Shown here piece after piece: positions 19,095 through 29,471 of a DNA stretch of 45,547 nt (positions are counted from its first letter, which is position 1; each line of letters begins with the position of its first letter). The notes beneath the pieces were generated by a model. The model was given only the letters and a program-made list of their open reading frames with translations. It searched no databases and was not told the DNA's origin. The translations under genes and the position numbers were made by a program. Where the stretch lies: the NCBI GenBank assembly GCA_017859995.1, contig JAFJUR010000011.1:1-45547 (forward strand), read 5' to 3'. This stretch comes from Holophagaceae bacterium (GTDB lineage: Bacteria; Acidobacteriota; Holophagae; Holophagales; Holophagaceae).

Positions 19095-20013
19095 TCAGCC
19101 CGGTCCGGCCCGGCGCCACGCGACCCTCGCCATCATCGGCCTGCCCAACGCCGGCAAGTCCACCCTGCTGAACGCCCTGCTGGGCCAGAAGCTGGCGGCC
19201 ACGAGCCAGATCCCCCAGACCACCCGGACCCGGGTGCTCGGCGTGGTGGATCGCGGCGACGTGCAATTGGCCTTCCTGGACACCCCGGGCATCCACCTCC
19301 CGAAGCACGCCCTCAATGAGCGCATGATGGCGCACGTGGAGCAGGCGCTTGAAGAAGCCGACCTGCTGCTCTGGGTGGTGGACGCGGACGACTACCTGGG
19401 CACGGGCGAGCACGCCCTGGCCAAGCGCCTGCGCAAGCTGGGCCGACCCACCTACCTGCTCCTGAACAAGATCGACCTGCTGTCCAAAGGCCGCCTGCTC
19501 GAGAAGATCGCCACCTACAAGGACCTGCTGCCCTTCAAGGAGATCGTTCCCATCGGCGCCAAGATGGGGCTGAACCTGGATCCCCTGTGGAGCATCCTCG
19601 AGCGGGACGCGACCCTGCCCGGATGGCCCTACCAGGAGGAGGTCTTCACGGACCAGACCGAGCGGTCCCTCGCCTCCGAGTTCATCCGGGAGAAGGTGCT
19701 CCGCAAGACCCGCGAGGAAGTGCCCCACGGCGTGGCGGTCCTGATCGAGCAGTGGCTGGAACTGGGCCATGAGGACTACCCGGAGGACCTGGGCCCAGAA
19801 GGTGTCTTTATCGCCGCGCAGATCCTGGTGGACCGGGATGGCCACCGCAAGATCCTGCTGGGCAGCGGGGGCGAGATGATCAAGGACATCCGCCAGAGCG
19901 CCCAGCGCGAGCTGAAGAAGCTCCTCCAGCGGCCCGTCCGCCTCGAGCTGTTCGTGAAGGTGGACGAAGGCTGGCGCGACCGGCCCGAGCGGCTGGATCG
20001 GCTGTCCATCTAG
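19087..20013 (+). CDS. era: GTPase Era
   Basis: GLPNAGKSTLLNALLGQKLAATSQIPQTTR, DTPGIHLPKHALNERM, LLNKIDLL, C-terminal KH RDGHRKILLGSGGEMIKDI. Confidence 0.95.
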   Translation: MADQPGPARRHATLAIIGLPNAGKSTLLNALLGQKLAATSQIPQTTRTRVLGVVDRGDVQLAFLDTPGIHLPKHALNERMMAHVEQALEEADLLLWVVDADDYLGTGEHALAKRLRKLGRPTYLLLNKIDLLSKGRLLEKIATYKDLLPFKEIVPIGAKMGLNLDPLWSILERDATLPGWPYQEEVFTDQTERSLASEFIREKVLRKTREEVPHGVAVLIEQWLELGHEDYPEDLGPEGVFIAAQILVDRDGHRKILLGSGGEMIKDIRQSAQRELKKLLQRPVRLELFVKVDEGWRDRPERLDRLSI

Positions 20014-20025
20014 CGCGAAGGCGGC

Positions 20026-20694
20026 CTAGATCGACAGATCCGTGGCTCGGTGGTCTGCGTCCAGGGGCGCCAGGCCGGCGGTGCCGGTCACGGAGGTGTA
20101 CTGGCCCCGGTCCGGGTCGAAGGCGAACACCTCGCCGGTCTCGATCTTGTAGACCCAGGCGTGCAGGTGCAGCATGCCGTTCGCCATGGCCTTGGCCACG
20201 GAGGGGTGGGTGCGGAGGTTCTCGAGCTGGACGAGGACGTTCTCCTCGACGGTGGCGTGGAGCAGCTCGTGGCCGTGCAGGTGCCCGTAGCTCTCCCACA
20301 TGATGCGCTCGGTGGTCCGGGCGTGGGCGAGCCAGGCCTTGGTGGCGGGGAGCTCGCCGATGGATTCGGGTTCGAGCAGGGCCCGCATGGCGCCACAGTT
20401 GGAGTGGCCGCAGACGATGATGTCCTTCACCTTGAGGCTGGCCACGGCGAACTCGATGCCGGCGGCCATGCCGCCCATGCTCTCGAAGGGGGGCACGAGG
20501 TTGCCCACGTTCCGGAGAATGAACAGCTCGCCGGGCTGGGTTTGGGTGATCAGGTTCGGGCTGATGCGCGAGTCGGAGCAGGTGATGAAGAGGGTTTCGG
20601 GCGACTGGTCCTTGTCCAGGCGCTCGAACAGCTCCTTGTGGGAGCTGAAGATCTGGGTCTGGAAGGTGTGGATGCCTTGGACGAGTTTCTGCAT
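20026..20694 (-). CDS. Beta-class carbonic anhydrase
   Basis: ITCSDSRISPNLI, VCGHSNCGAMRALL, LRNVGNLVPP. Confidence 0.94.
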   Translation of the reverse strand: MQKLVQGIHTFQTQIFSSHKELFERLDKDQSPETLFITCSDSRISPNLITQTQPGELFILRNVGNLVPPFESMGGMAAGIEFAVASLKVKDIIVCGHSNCGAMRALLEPESIGELPATKAWLAHARTTERIMWESYGHLHGHELLHATVEENVLVQLENLRTHPSVAKAMANGMLHLHAWVYKIETGEVFAFDPDRGQYTSVTGTAGLAPLDADHRATDLSI

Positions 20695-20776
20695 TCCGCC
20701 AGTCTACCGGAGGTCAGGCGTGCGAATCGAGACCCGGTATCAGCGGCCCGAGCAGAAGCCCACCTGGCGACCCAAA

Positions 20777-21508
20777 TTAGAGGCTCAGATTGGCCAGGTG
20801 CTGTTCTGAGGTGATGGGGGTGTTCGGCTCGTCGTGGATGATCTTGCCGTCGCGCAGCTTCACGATGCGGTGGGCGTGGCGGGCGATGTCCTCTTCGTGG
20901 GTCACCAGGATGATGGTGTTGCCCCGCTGGTACAGCTCCTCGAACAGGGCCATGATCTCGATGCTGGTCTTGGAATCCAGGGCGCCGGTGGGCTCGTCGG
21001 CCAGGAGGATGGAAGGGTCGTTCACCAGGGCGCGGGCGATGGCCACGCGCTGGCGCTGGCCGCCGGACAGCTGGTTGGGCATGTGGTCCGCTCGGGTGCC
21101 GAGGCCGACGTTCTCCAGGGCCTTGTGCGCCATCTCGTGGCGCTGGGCAGGGGTCTTGCCCGCGTAGATCAGGGGCAGCTCCACATTCTGAAGCGAGGTG
21201 GTGCGGGCCAGGAGGTTGAAGGTCTGGAAGACGAAGCCGATCTCCTCGTTCCGGATCTGGGCCAGGTCGTCGTCGGTCATGGCCGAGGCCAGCTTGCCGT
21301 TCAGCTCGTAGGTGCCGCTGGTGGGGGTATCCAGACAGCCGATGACGTTCATCATCGTGGACTTGCCTGAGCCCGAGGGGCCCATGATGGCCACGTATTC
21401 GCCTCGGCTGATTTCAAGGGAAACGCCGTCGAGGGCTCGCACCTCCATGTCACCCATCTGGTAGACCTTGGTGATGTTGGTGAGCCGGATCAGGGGAGCA
21501 TCGGTCAT
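20777..21508 (-). CDS. ABC transporter ATP-binding protein (LolD/MacB type)
   Basis: [83 protein letters not shown]. Confidence 0.94.
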   Translation of the reverse strand: MTDAPLIRLTNITKVYQMGDMEVRALDGVSLEISRGEYVAIMGPSGSGKSTMMNVIGCLDTPTSGTYELNGKLASAMTDDDLAQIRNEEIGFVFQTFNLLARTTSLQNVELPLIYAGKTPAQRHEMAHKALENVGLGTRADHMPNQLSGGQRQRVAIARALVNDPSILLADEPTGALDSKTSIEIMALFEELYQRGNTIILVTHEEDIARHAHRIVKLRDGKIIHDEPNTPITSEQHLANLSL

Positions 21509-21640
21509 GGAACCCTCGCAGGACCCCCGCGGGGCCTGTTCCATCTTCGCAGATGTGACCGGGGCGGTTTAGGGCAGGGCCCCGATTCCCGCTACAATCC
21601 TCCATCCGTCCGTGTTCCGGTAGGCAGGTCCTGATTCCCG

Positions 21641-24271
21641 ATGATGTCATCCCTGATCCGATCCCTGGGTCGGCCGCTCCTGCGGCTGCGCTACCGAATC
21701 CATCCAGAGGGGCTGAACACCGTCGCTCCTGGCGAGGGTCCGGGCATCCTTTTCCTGGCCACCCACCCCACCCTGGTGGATCCCTTCCTCCTGATCTCGG
21801 AGCTGCACCGGCGCTTCGCGCCCACCCTGGTGGCGGGGCGGGATCACGCGGCCCCGGCTCCCCTCCGCTGGCTGGCGCGCCTCCTGGGTGCCAGGGCATT
21901 GCCGGACCCGGTTGATCACCGCGATCACTGCCGCGAGGCCCTCAACGCCGAAGTGATGGCCCTGGCCGCCGCGCTCGCCGCGGGCCGGAACCTGCTGCTG
22001 TTCCCCGGGGGCCGCCTGGCGCGTCAACGGACCGAGGACCTCGCCGACAACAGCGTGGTGGAGGCCATCCTCCGGCAGGCACCGGGAACGCGGGTGGTGG
22101 TGGTCCGGCTCCACGGCCTCTGGGGCAGCCGGTTCAGCGCGGCCTCCGGCTGGCGCCCCGTGCTGGGCCGCGAGCTGCTCAGGAGCCTGGGGGATCTCGT
22201 CGCCAACGCGATCTTCTTCATGCCCCGGCGCGACGTGCAGCTGAGGGTCGAGGAGGTCCACGACCTGCCCATCGGCCAGGGCCGGCTGGCCTTCAACCGC
22301 GCCCTGGAAGCGCACCTGAACCGGGATGCCACGCCCAGGACCCATGTGCCCTACCTCGTCTGGAAGGACCACGCCCCCCGCACGCTGCCTGAGCCGCCGC
22401 GGCCCCGGGTGGAGGGCAATCCCCGCGCCGTGCCACCCCAGGTGAAGGACGCGGTTCGCCGCCACCTTCAGGCGGTGACCGGGGTGGCGGATATCCAGGA
22501 GTCCCAGTCCCTGGTGCTCGACCTCGGAATGGACGCGCTGGCCCATCGGGAGCTGGAACTCTGGATCCAGCGGGCCTACGGCTATTCCTGCAGCGATCCG
22601 GCCTCCCTCCAGACGGTCTCCGACCTGTTCCTGGCCGCCACCGGCGCGGCGGTGTCCCTGCGCCAGGGTGAACTCAAGCCCGTTCCGCATGCCTGGTTTC
22701 ACTCCCGGACCGACCTGCCCATCGAGATGCCCGAGGGGGACACGATCCCCGAGGTCTTCCTGCGCCAGGCCCGCCGCGATCCCCGCCGCGTGGTGCTGGC
22801 CGATCAGACCGGGGGCGTGAAGACCTACCGCGACGTGCTCACCGCCATCCTGGTGCTCAAGCCGCTCTTCGAAGCGCTGGAAGGCACCCATGTGGGCCTG
22901 ATGCTGCCCGCGTCCGGCGGGGCCAGCATGATCTACCTGGCCCTGCTCTTCGCCGGCAAGACGCCCGTGCTGGTGAACTGGACCGCCGGGGCCCGCAGCA
23001 TGGCCTACGGCCTGGATCTGGTGGGCGTGAAGCACGTCATCACCGTGTCCACGCTGATGAACCGCCTGGACGCCCAGGGCGTGGATCTTTCCGCCGTGAA
23101 GGGGCGCCTGCTGCTGCTCGATGAAGCCGGCAAGAAAATCACCCTCGCCACCAAGCTGGCGGCGGCCTTCCGGGCCCGGTTCAACTGGGCGCCGCTGCTG
23201 ACGGCGAGGCCGCCCGAAACCGCGGCGGTGCTCTTCACCAGCGGCAGCGAAAGCCATCCGAAGGCGGTGCCCCTCAGCCACGGCAACATCCTGACGAACA
23301 TCCGGGACGCCACCCAGGCCCTGAACTTCCGCCAGGACGAGCGGGTCATGGGCTGCCTGCCGCCCTTCCACGCCTTCGGCCTGACCACCACCACCATCCT
23401 GCCGATGCTGGTGGGCCTGCGCGTGGTCTACCACCCCAACCCCACCGAAGGGCGCATGCTGGCCCGCATCATCGAGGCCTACCACGCCACCCTCCTGGTG
23501 GGCACGCCCACCTTCCTGGGCGGCATTCTCCGAATGGCTGAGGACCGCCACCTGGAATCGCTGCGCATCGTCGTCTCCGGCGCCGAGAAGTGCCCCGAGC
23601 AGGTCTACGCCACGCTGGCCCGCCGGTGGCCGAAGACCACCGTGCTGGAAGGCTACGGCATCACCGAGTGCTCGCCAGTGGTGTCGGTCAACCGCGAGGA
23701 CGACCCGCGCACCGGCACCATCGGCAAGCCCCTGCTCTCCGTGGAATGGGCTATTGTCGACCTGGACACGGGCCGCCGCGTGGAGCCAGGCCAGCCGGGG
23801 ATGCTGCTGGTGCGCGGCCCCAGCGTGTTCTCCGGCTACCTCAATCCGGATGTGGATTCTCCCTTTGAGACCTTCGAGGGCCGCCCTTGGTACCGCACCG
23901 GCGACTTGGTCTGCCAGGACCGTGGCGTGCTCGTGTTCTCCGGCCGCCTCAAGCGGTTCGTGAAGCTGGGAGGCGAGATGGTGTCCCTGCCGGCCATCGA
24001 GGAGGCCCTGTCTCAGCGCTTCCAAGGGGACGACGAGACCGAGCCCCTCCTGGCCGTCGAAGCCTCGCCGGAAGAGCTCAATCCTGACCTGATCCTCTTC
24101 TCCGTGGCGGGCATCGCCCGCGATGAGGCCAATGCGGCCATTCGCGCGGCGGGCCTATCCACTCTGCACAACATCCGGGTGGTCCGCCACATCGACCACA
24201 TCCCCACCCTCGGCACCGGCAAGACCGATTACCGCGCCCTCAAGGCCTTGCTGACCGAGACCCCCGCCTAG
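21641..24271 (+). CDS. Lysophospholipid-acyltransferase / carrier-like / AMP-dependent acyl ligase fusion (Aas-like)
   Basis: PlsC-like LATHPTLVDPFLL (HX4D) and FPGGR; carrier-like VLDLGMDALAHRELELWIQ; AMP-binding AAVLFTSGSESHPKAVPLSHGNI, GYGITECSPVVSVN. Confidence 0.9.
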   Translation: MMSSLIRSLGRPLLRLRYRIHPEGLNTVAPGEGPGILFLATHPTLVDPFLLISELHRRFAPTLVAGRDHAAPAPLRWLARLLGARALPDPVDHRDHCREALNAEVMALAAALAAGRNLLLFPGGRLARQRTEDLADNSVVEAILRQAPGTRVVVVRLHGLWGSRFSAASGWRPVLGRELLRSLGDLVANAIFFMPRRDVQLRVEEVHDLPIGQGRLAFNRALEAHLNRDATPRTHVPYLVWKDHAPRTLPEPPRPRVEGNPRAVPPQVKDAVRRHLQAVTGVADIQESQSLVLDLGMDALAHRELELWIQRAYGYSCSDPASLQTVSDLFLAATGAAVSLRQGELKPVPHAWFHSRTDLPIEMPEGDTIPEVFLRQARRDPRRVVLADQTGGVKTYRDVLTAILVLKPLFEALEGTHVGLMLPASGGASMIYLALLFAGKTPVLVNWTAGARSMAYGLDLVGVKHVITVSTLMNRLDAQGVDLSAVKGRLLLLDEAGKKITLATKLAAAFRARFNWAPLLTARPPETAAVLFTSGSESHPKAVPLSHGNILTNIRDATQALNFRQDERVMGCLPPFHAFGLTTTTILPMLVGLRVVYHPNPTEGRMLARIIEAYHATLLVGTPTFLGGILRMAEDRHLESLRIVVSGAEKCPEQVYATLARRWPKTTVLEGYGITECSPVVSVNREDDPRTGTIGKPLLSVEWAIVDLDTGRRVEPGQPGMLLVRGPSVFSGYLNPDVDSPFETFEGRPWYRTGDLVCQDRGVLVFSGRLKRFVKLGGEMVSLPAIEEALSQRFQGDDETEPLLAVEASPEELNPDLILFSVAGIARDEANAAIRAAGLSTLHNIRVVRHIDHIPTLGTGKTDYRALKALLTETPA

Positions 24272-25425
24272 GCCTCTGCCTCGATCAGCAGGGCCAGGCC
24301 CAGGCCGCCGCCGATGCCCAGGGTGGCGATTCCCAGGTGGCCGCCCCGCTGACGCAGCTGGTGCGCGAGGGTGCAGACGATGCGTGCCCCCGTGGCGCCG
24401 ATGGGATGGCCCAGGGCCACGCCGCCGCCGACGACGTTCAACCGCTCCGGCGGGATGCCCAGCTGCCGCTGACAGACCAGGAGCTGGGCGGAGAAGGCTT
24501 CGTTCAGTTCCCAGAGGTCGATGTCGGACACCGCGAGGCCATGGTCGGCCAGCAGCCGCCGTACGGCCGGCACCGGGGCCTCCCCCATGTCCAGGGGATC
24601 CACCCCGGCCTCGCGCCAGCCCAGGATGCGCGCGAGCGGAACCGCGCCGTCCGCCTGATCGCGCCGGGCGAGGAGCAGGGCGGCGGCGCCGTCGGCGAGG
24701 GCCGAGGCGTTGCCGGCGGTGACCTGTCCCTGCGCCTCGAAGACCGGCGCGAGGCGGGCCAGGGCCGCCTCGGTCACGCCGGGCCGAATGGCCTCGTCGT
24801 GATCCAGTTTCGGGTGGGGCAGCATCTCGGCCTGGAAATCGGCCGCGGCGGCTCGGTGGTGACTTCCTGCCGCCCAGGCGTCGGCCTCAAGCCGGGTGAC
24901 GCCCCGCTTGGCCGCCAGGCGCTCGATGGTCTCGCCCATGAGGAGCCCCGTCGCTGGGCAGCGCAGGCCATCCTGGTGCATGACGTCCGGCAGGTCGCGG
25001 TGACCCATGCGAAAGCCCCAGCGCAGGCCTGGGACCAGGTGGGGCGTGTCGGACATGGCCTCGCTGCCTCCGGCCAGGACCGGGGCAGCAGCGCCGGCCT
25101 TCAGGCGCTCGGCGGCCAGGATGACGGTTTGCAGGCTGGAACCGCAGGCCATGTTCACGGTGAAGGCCGCTGTGTCCGCGGGAAGGCCAGCCTGCAGGGC
25201 CAGGGTGCGGGCGGGATTCATGCCCTGGGTGTGGCTTCGGGCCATGCCCCAGAGCAGACTGCCGGGCCGGGGCAGGGCGGGGTCATGGAGAATCCCCTCC
25301 ACCGCCGCCCGCCCCAGGGCCACGGCCCCCAGGCCGGCCAGGCTTCCGCCATACCGACCCTGGGGCAGCCGGCGGGCCGCGAGGATCACCACGTCCTGGG
25401 CATGTTTCACCGGGCATGCTCCCAA
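24268..25425 (-). CDS. Thiolase (acetyl-CoA acetyltransferase)
   Basis: NMACGSSLQTVILAAERLKAG, ELNEAFSAQLL, GGGVALGHPIGATGARI. Start may be GTG 25410. Confidence 0.93.
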   Translation of the reverse strand: MGACPVKHAQDVVILAARRLPQGRYGGSLAGLGAVALGRAAVEGILHDPALPRPGSLLWGMARSHTQGMNPARTLALQAGLPADTAAFTVNMACGSSLQTVILAAERLKAGAAAPVLAGGSEAMSDTPHLVPGLRWGFRMGHRDLPDVMHQDGLRCPATGLLMGETIERLAAKRGVTRLEADAWAAGSHHRAAAADFQAEMLPHPKLDHDEAIRPGVTEAALARLAPVFEAQGQVTAGNASALADGAAALLLARRDQADGAVPLARILGWREAGVDPLDMGEAPVPAVRRLLADHGLAVSDIDLWELNEAFSAQLLVCQRQLGIPPERLNVVGGGVALGHPIGATGARIVCTLAHQLRQRGGHLGIATLGIGGGLGLALLIEAEA

Positions 25426-26090
25426 TCGTCAGGGGTGGGTTCCCGTGGTCCCAGGCGGGCGTCCGGAGGGAACCAGGCGTCCCAGAGGGCGAGGTGCCGG
25501 GCGATGTACTCCCGGGTCCAGATCCGGATCCTTGAAACCAGAGGGCGGTCGTCGGTGCGGGCGGGCACGCCCCAGGCCTTGAGGCCCATGCGGTCGGCCA
25601 GGTACAGGGCCCGGGGCAGGTGGAAGTCAGAGGTCACGATCACCACCTGGCGCTGCCCGAACACGACCTGGGCGCGGCGGAGGCTGTCCCAGGTGCGCAG
25701 GCCCGCGTAGTCGCTGACGATATGGGTGGGCGGCACGCCCTGCTTCACGAGCCAGCGCCGCATGGCTTGGGGCTCGTTGTAGGTGGGGTGGCGGTTGTCG
25801 CCGGACACCAGGAACCAGCGCACCCGGCCGCTGCGATAGAGATCCAGGGCCGTGCGGAGCCGCCCTTCCAGGATGGCGGTGGGCTCTCCGTCTCCGTACA
25901 CCCCGGCGCCGAGGACCAGGACTGGGCCTCCCACGGGGGGGAGCTGATCCGCGGAGAAGATCTGGAGGTGGTGCATGGCGGGGAACCTTCCCAGGGTCCA
26001 GAGCAAGTCTCCGGCGAGGGCGAGCGCCGGGACCAGCAGGACTGGCCAACGGCGTTGCCAGCAGCGATGAAGGAAGGCGGAGATCGGCAT
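25407..26090 (-). CDS. YdcF/SanA-like (DUF218) membrane protein
   Basis: N-terminal TM; VLVLGAGVYGDGEPTAILEGRLRTALDLYRSGRVRWFLVSGDN; VIVTSDFHLPRALYLADRMGL. Confidence 0.85.
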   Translation of the reverse strand: MPISAFLHRCWQRRWPVLLVPALALAGDLLWTLGRFPAMHHLQIFSADQLPPVGGPVLVLGAGVYGDGEPTAILEGRLRTALDLYRSGRVRWFLVSGDNRHPTYNEPQAMRRWLVKQGVPPTHIVSDYAGLRTWDSLRRAQVVFGQRQVVIVTSDFHLPRALYLADRMGLKAWGVPARTDDRPLVSRIRIWTREYIARHLALWDAWFPPDARLGPREPTPDDWEHAR

Positions 26091-26126
26091 CGTGAGTTAG
26101 CATAGACCTTTCGCCCGCCGAGACCC

Positions 26127-29100
26127 ATGGACCTCCGAACCCCGAGAGACCCCTTGATGAACATGAGCCCTGACCTTTCCGTCGCCCCGTTCCGGAGCAC
26201 CCTGCCGGGGGCCGTGCGGAGCCTGGCGCCCCTGGCCCTGCTCCTCGTGGCGGGGGGCCTCGGGTGCTTCCGCGCCACCGGTGTGGCCCGGCCCTCCGTG
26301 GCCGTGGAAGAGATACCTGCCACGGGCGGCGACCGCGTGGCCGGATTGAAGGCGACCGCGGGCCCGGGCGACTTCTACCTGGGGAACGATTCCGTGCAGC
26401 TTGCCGTCGACGGCGCGGCCTTCGGGGACCGCGAGGGCCAGTTCGGCGCGCCCTCGGGCGGGGCCGTGCTGGACGTGGGCTCCATCTCCCTGGATCAGAG
26501 CTTCCACCGCGTGTCGGTGCCGACGGACATGGTGGAGCGCTTCGGGCCCGTGGCGAATCAGGATCCCGATCTGCCGCTGGTCTTCGACCGCTACATGCCC
26601 GGCACCGGCGTCAATTCCGTGAACCTCGAGATGCAGGGCTACCTCCTCGATCCCAAGGGGAAGCTCGGGGTGGCCACGGACGGCCAGGGTCGCGTGAACG
26701 GCGTGACGGTGACCCACCGGATCACCCTCAACAAGGCCGAGAATTTCTTCACGCTGGAAACCACCCTGGCCAATGCCAGCGGGGCGGTGCTGCCCATCCG
26801 CAACCTGGGCGACCACCTGTCCCAGCGGGGCGGGGGCTTCCGTTTCAACGTTCCGGCCGTGTCCACCTTCGCCGGCGCGCCGCTCAACACCTGGGGTGTC
26901 GAGATTCCCGGCTCGGATTTCACCACCCCGCTCACGAGCAGCGTGGTGGCCCCCATGGTCGGCCTCATGGGCGCCGAATCCGCCGCTTCGACCTACGACT
27001 CCCACGCCTCCCTGGGTATCCTGCCTCTTGATGCGGATAGCCTTCTGGTGGCCTCGGATCCCCAGTTCGCCCTGACCGAAAACCGCCCCCTCTTCCCCGG
27101 AAGGCTGGTGGTCGGTGGTCCGGCGGTGGCCAGCCTGGCCAGCGGCCAGTCCATCACCTACCGGCGCCGTCTCTACGTTCTGGGCGGGCCCAGCTATTCC
27201 CCATACCTGTTCCCGGCGCAGGCTACGGCCGTGTTCAACGAGATGGCCCTGGCGGGGGCGGCCTTCCGGAATGAGGGCATCGGCAACCTGGTCTACAACT
27301 CGTTCGGCACGGCGCTCCGCGGTGGCCCGCTTCAGGCCGAGTACAAGTTCGAACGGTACACCTACACGGGGGCGGTCCCCTTTGACCTTGCCGACCCCGC
27401 CAATCCCGCCAACCAGCCCGAGAACTGGCGCCTGGAGCGGGTGGAATGGCGCGAACCCACTGAACTCCCCACCGAAGCGTTCTATCCCAAATTCACGGGG
27501 GAGATGTCCTGCTACATCCCGGCGATTCCGAACGGCGCCACCGGCCAGACTCAGCGCTACCGCCTTTCGGTCCGGAACCGGCTCCAACAGGGGGCCCCGC
27601 TCTACCTGGGCACCAACACCAACGACAGCACGCGATCACTGCTGCCGACGCCAATCACGCCGAGCAAGACCCTGGCGTGGATCGTGGCCGAGAAGCTCAG
27701 CCCGGAGCGGGCGGATGTGATCGACTCTGCGGGCAATGTGGTGCGCTTGAAGCAGACGCCCCATTTCTTCAATGCGAGACAGGCTGGCACCCTGGAATTG
27801 AGCGGGCTGAATCCCCTGCGCTTCACGTTCCAGGGCATTGGCGTGCCTGATCCGGAAGTCCAACGCACACGCAAGCTCTCCAGCGGGTTCAGCGAGATTC
27901 TCAAGGGGAAGGCGATCCTGCTCGGGAATTACGGCGCCTATCAGTACGCCGCTGGAAACCAGTTGTTCGGCACCGCCTTTGGATCAGCGGCGGCCACGGC
28001 ATTCATGTACTTCTCGCCCGGCGACTACCTGGCCTACGCCACCCGTGGCCCCATGTCCAACCTCGATTCCCTGCCGGTGAAGGCTTTCGATGGCCAGCTC
28101 GACTACACGCACAGCTTCGTGGTCGCGCCGCCCACCCTGCCTTCGGGCTGGACCAGCTTCGACCTCCCTGCACCGACCCAGGCGACCACGGGCGGGTTCA
28201 ATCCCGGGGAGTTGCTGAGCTCGGCCCTGGCCGAAGGCGTCCAGATCGTGGCGCGCACGGAAGAAGATGTCCTCACCGATCCGGCAGCGTTGCGGGCAGA
28301 GTTCAGGGCTGAGATCGATGGTCCCCTGGTGACGGATGCCCAGCGTGCGCCGGTGGGCAACGATCCATTCGTGGTGGGCGCCCGCAGTGCCTCCCTGGCC
28401 GATGGCTTCGCGACCGCCCTGTTCACGCCGGCACCGACGGGACACCGCAACGGCGGAGCCCGACCTTCCAAGGGCTGGAACCTGGCCGACTTCATCACGC
28501 AGGCGGAGGGCGCCTACACGGTGGTGCACCAACCCCGCGGCCCCAAGGGGCTCTTCACCGTCCGGGCCTTCGACCGCACCGTACCGCTGGGAACGGGCGT
28601 CAACGCTTGGTGGACCCAGACCGGTCCCGCCTCCCTCGGCAAGCGCCTGGGTGATTTCGACGCCCTGGAACTGCTCCGGGCAGAAGGTTGCAACCCGGCG
28701 GATCCCACGGCCTGGTACGCGGAATTCAGCCAGGTGCGCGACGATTGGTATGCCCTCTTGAACCAGCAGGCACCTGGCGCCTTCACCAAGGGCCTGGGCC
28801 TGTCCGCCGCCCGGTTCAGCCTGGATACCCCGGTGGGCCTGTCGCGCACCTACCTGAATGTGAGCGAATCTTTCGGTCAGGACAACCTGGGCCCCGTGCT
28901 CAGGGCCCTGAGGAATGGCGCCGCTGTGGCCTCCACCGGCCCCCTGGTGATCGCGACCGTGGATGGCGTGGGTCCCGGCGGGCTCGCCACCACGTCGACG
29001 TCGAGCGTGAGCCTCACCATTCTCCTGCATGCGCCGGACTGGGTTCCCGTGGACGAAGTGCGGGTGGTGGTCAATGGCGCTGCGCCCATCAACGTCCCTT

Positions 29101-29342
29101 TGGCCAGCTTCACGGTTTCCGCCACCGTGTCAGGACTCCGGACGGCCACCGTCACCGTGCCGCTGCCCGCGGGCAAGGATGCCTGGCTGGTGGTGGAGGC
29201 CGGCGTGGCCCGGACCCAGACCGGGCCCTATGCCACCGGAACGCCCTGGAACAAGATCATGAAGGGCATCTATCCCATCGCCGTCACCAATCCCATCTTT
29301 GTGGATGCGAACGGCGGCGGGTACACTCCTCCCGGGCTCTAA
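26127..29342 (+). CDS. Large secreted/lipoprotein with CehA/McbA-type PHP-like architecture, metal motifs apparently degenerate
   Basis: Signal/lipobox-like LLLVAGGLGC; GDFYLGNDSVQLAVDG N-terminal; C-terminal LRNGAAVASTGPLVIATVDGVGPGG...EVRVVVNGAAP. Confidence 0.6.
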   Translation: MDLRTPRDPLMNMSPDLSVAPFRSTLPGAVRSLAPLALLLVAGGLGCFRATGVARPSVAVEEIPATGGDRVAGLKATAGPGDFYLGNDSVQLAVDGAAFGDREGQFGAPSGGAVLDVGSISLDQSFHRVSVPTDMVERFGPVANQDPDLPLVFDRYMPGTGVNSVNLEMQGYLLDPKGKLGVATDGQGRVNGVTVTHRITLNKAENFFTLETTLANASGAVLPIRNLGDHLSQRGGGFRFNVPAVSTFAGAPLNTWGVEIPGSDFTTPLTSSVVAPMVGLMGAESAASTYDSHASLGILPLDADSLLVASDPQFALTENRPLFPGRLVVGGPAVASLASGQSITYRRRLYVLGGPSYSPYLFPAQATAVFNEMALAGAAFRNEGIGNLVYNSFGTALRGGPLQAEYKFERYTYTGAVPFDLADPANPANQPENWRLERVEWREPTELPTEAFYPKFTGEMSCYIPAIPNGATGQTQRYRLSVRNRLQQGAPLYLGTNTNDSTRSLLPTPITPSKTLAWIVAEKLSPERADVIDSAGNVVRLKQTPHFFNARQAGTLELSGLNPLRFTFQGIGVPDPEVQRTRKLSSGFSEILKGKAILLGNYGAYQYAAGNQLFGTAFGSAAATAFMYFSPGDYLAYATRGPMSNLDSLPVKAFDGQLDYTHSFVVAPPTLPSGWTSFDLPAPTQATTGGFNPGELLSSALAEGVQIVARTEEDVLTDPAALRAEFRAEIDGPLVTDAQRAPVGNDPFVVGARSASLADGFATALFTPAPTGHRNGGARPSKGWNLADFITQAEGAYTVVHQPRGPKGLFTVRAFDRTVPLGTGVNAWWTQTGPASLGKRLGDFDALELLRAEGCNPADPTAWYAEFSQVRDDWYALLNQQAPGAFTKGLGLSAARFSLDTPVGLSRTYLNVSESFGQDNLGPVLRALRNGAAVASTGPLVIATVDGVGPGGLATTSTSSVSLTILLHAPDWVPVDEVRVVVNGAAPINVPLASFTVSATVSGLRTATVTVPLPAGKDAWLVVEAGVARTQTGPYATGTPWNKIMKGIYPIAVTNPIFVDANGGGYTPPGL

Positions 29343-29359
29343 CCTAAGCAGGGGTGGTG

Positions 29360-29470
29360 ATGGCGGACTGGCTTCCGGAACGGCTTCCGGAGGATATCGA
29401 CGCGGAGCGGTCGTTCCTGGCGACCTGCTGCGCCCCCGGCGCGGGCTTCATCGCCAGCGAGGCGGTGTTA
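29360..29470 (+). other. dnaB: N-terminal fragment of DnaB, out of frame with the rest of the gene
   Basis: MADWLPERLPEDIDAERSFLATCCAPGAGFIASEAV matches the DnaB N-terminal start (PxDIEAExSVLG...); frame 2. Confidence 0.75.
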
Positions 29471-29471
29471 G

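Noticed and set aside
21647-24025. 792-aa minus-strand ORF antisense to the acyltransferase/ligase fusion
   Set aside because: Same GC-driven shadow ORF pattern; no recognisable domain
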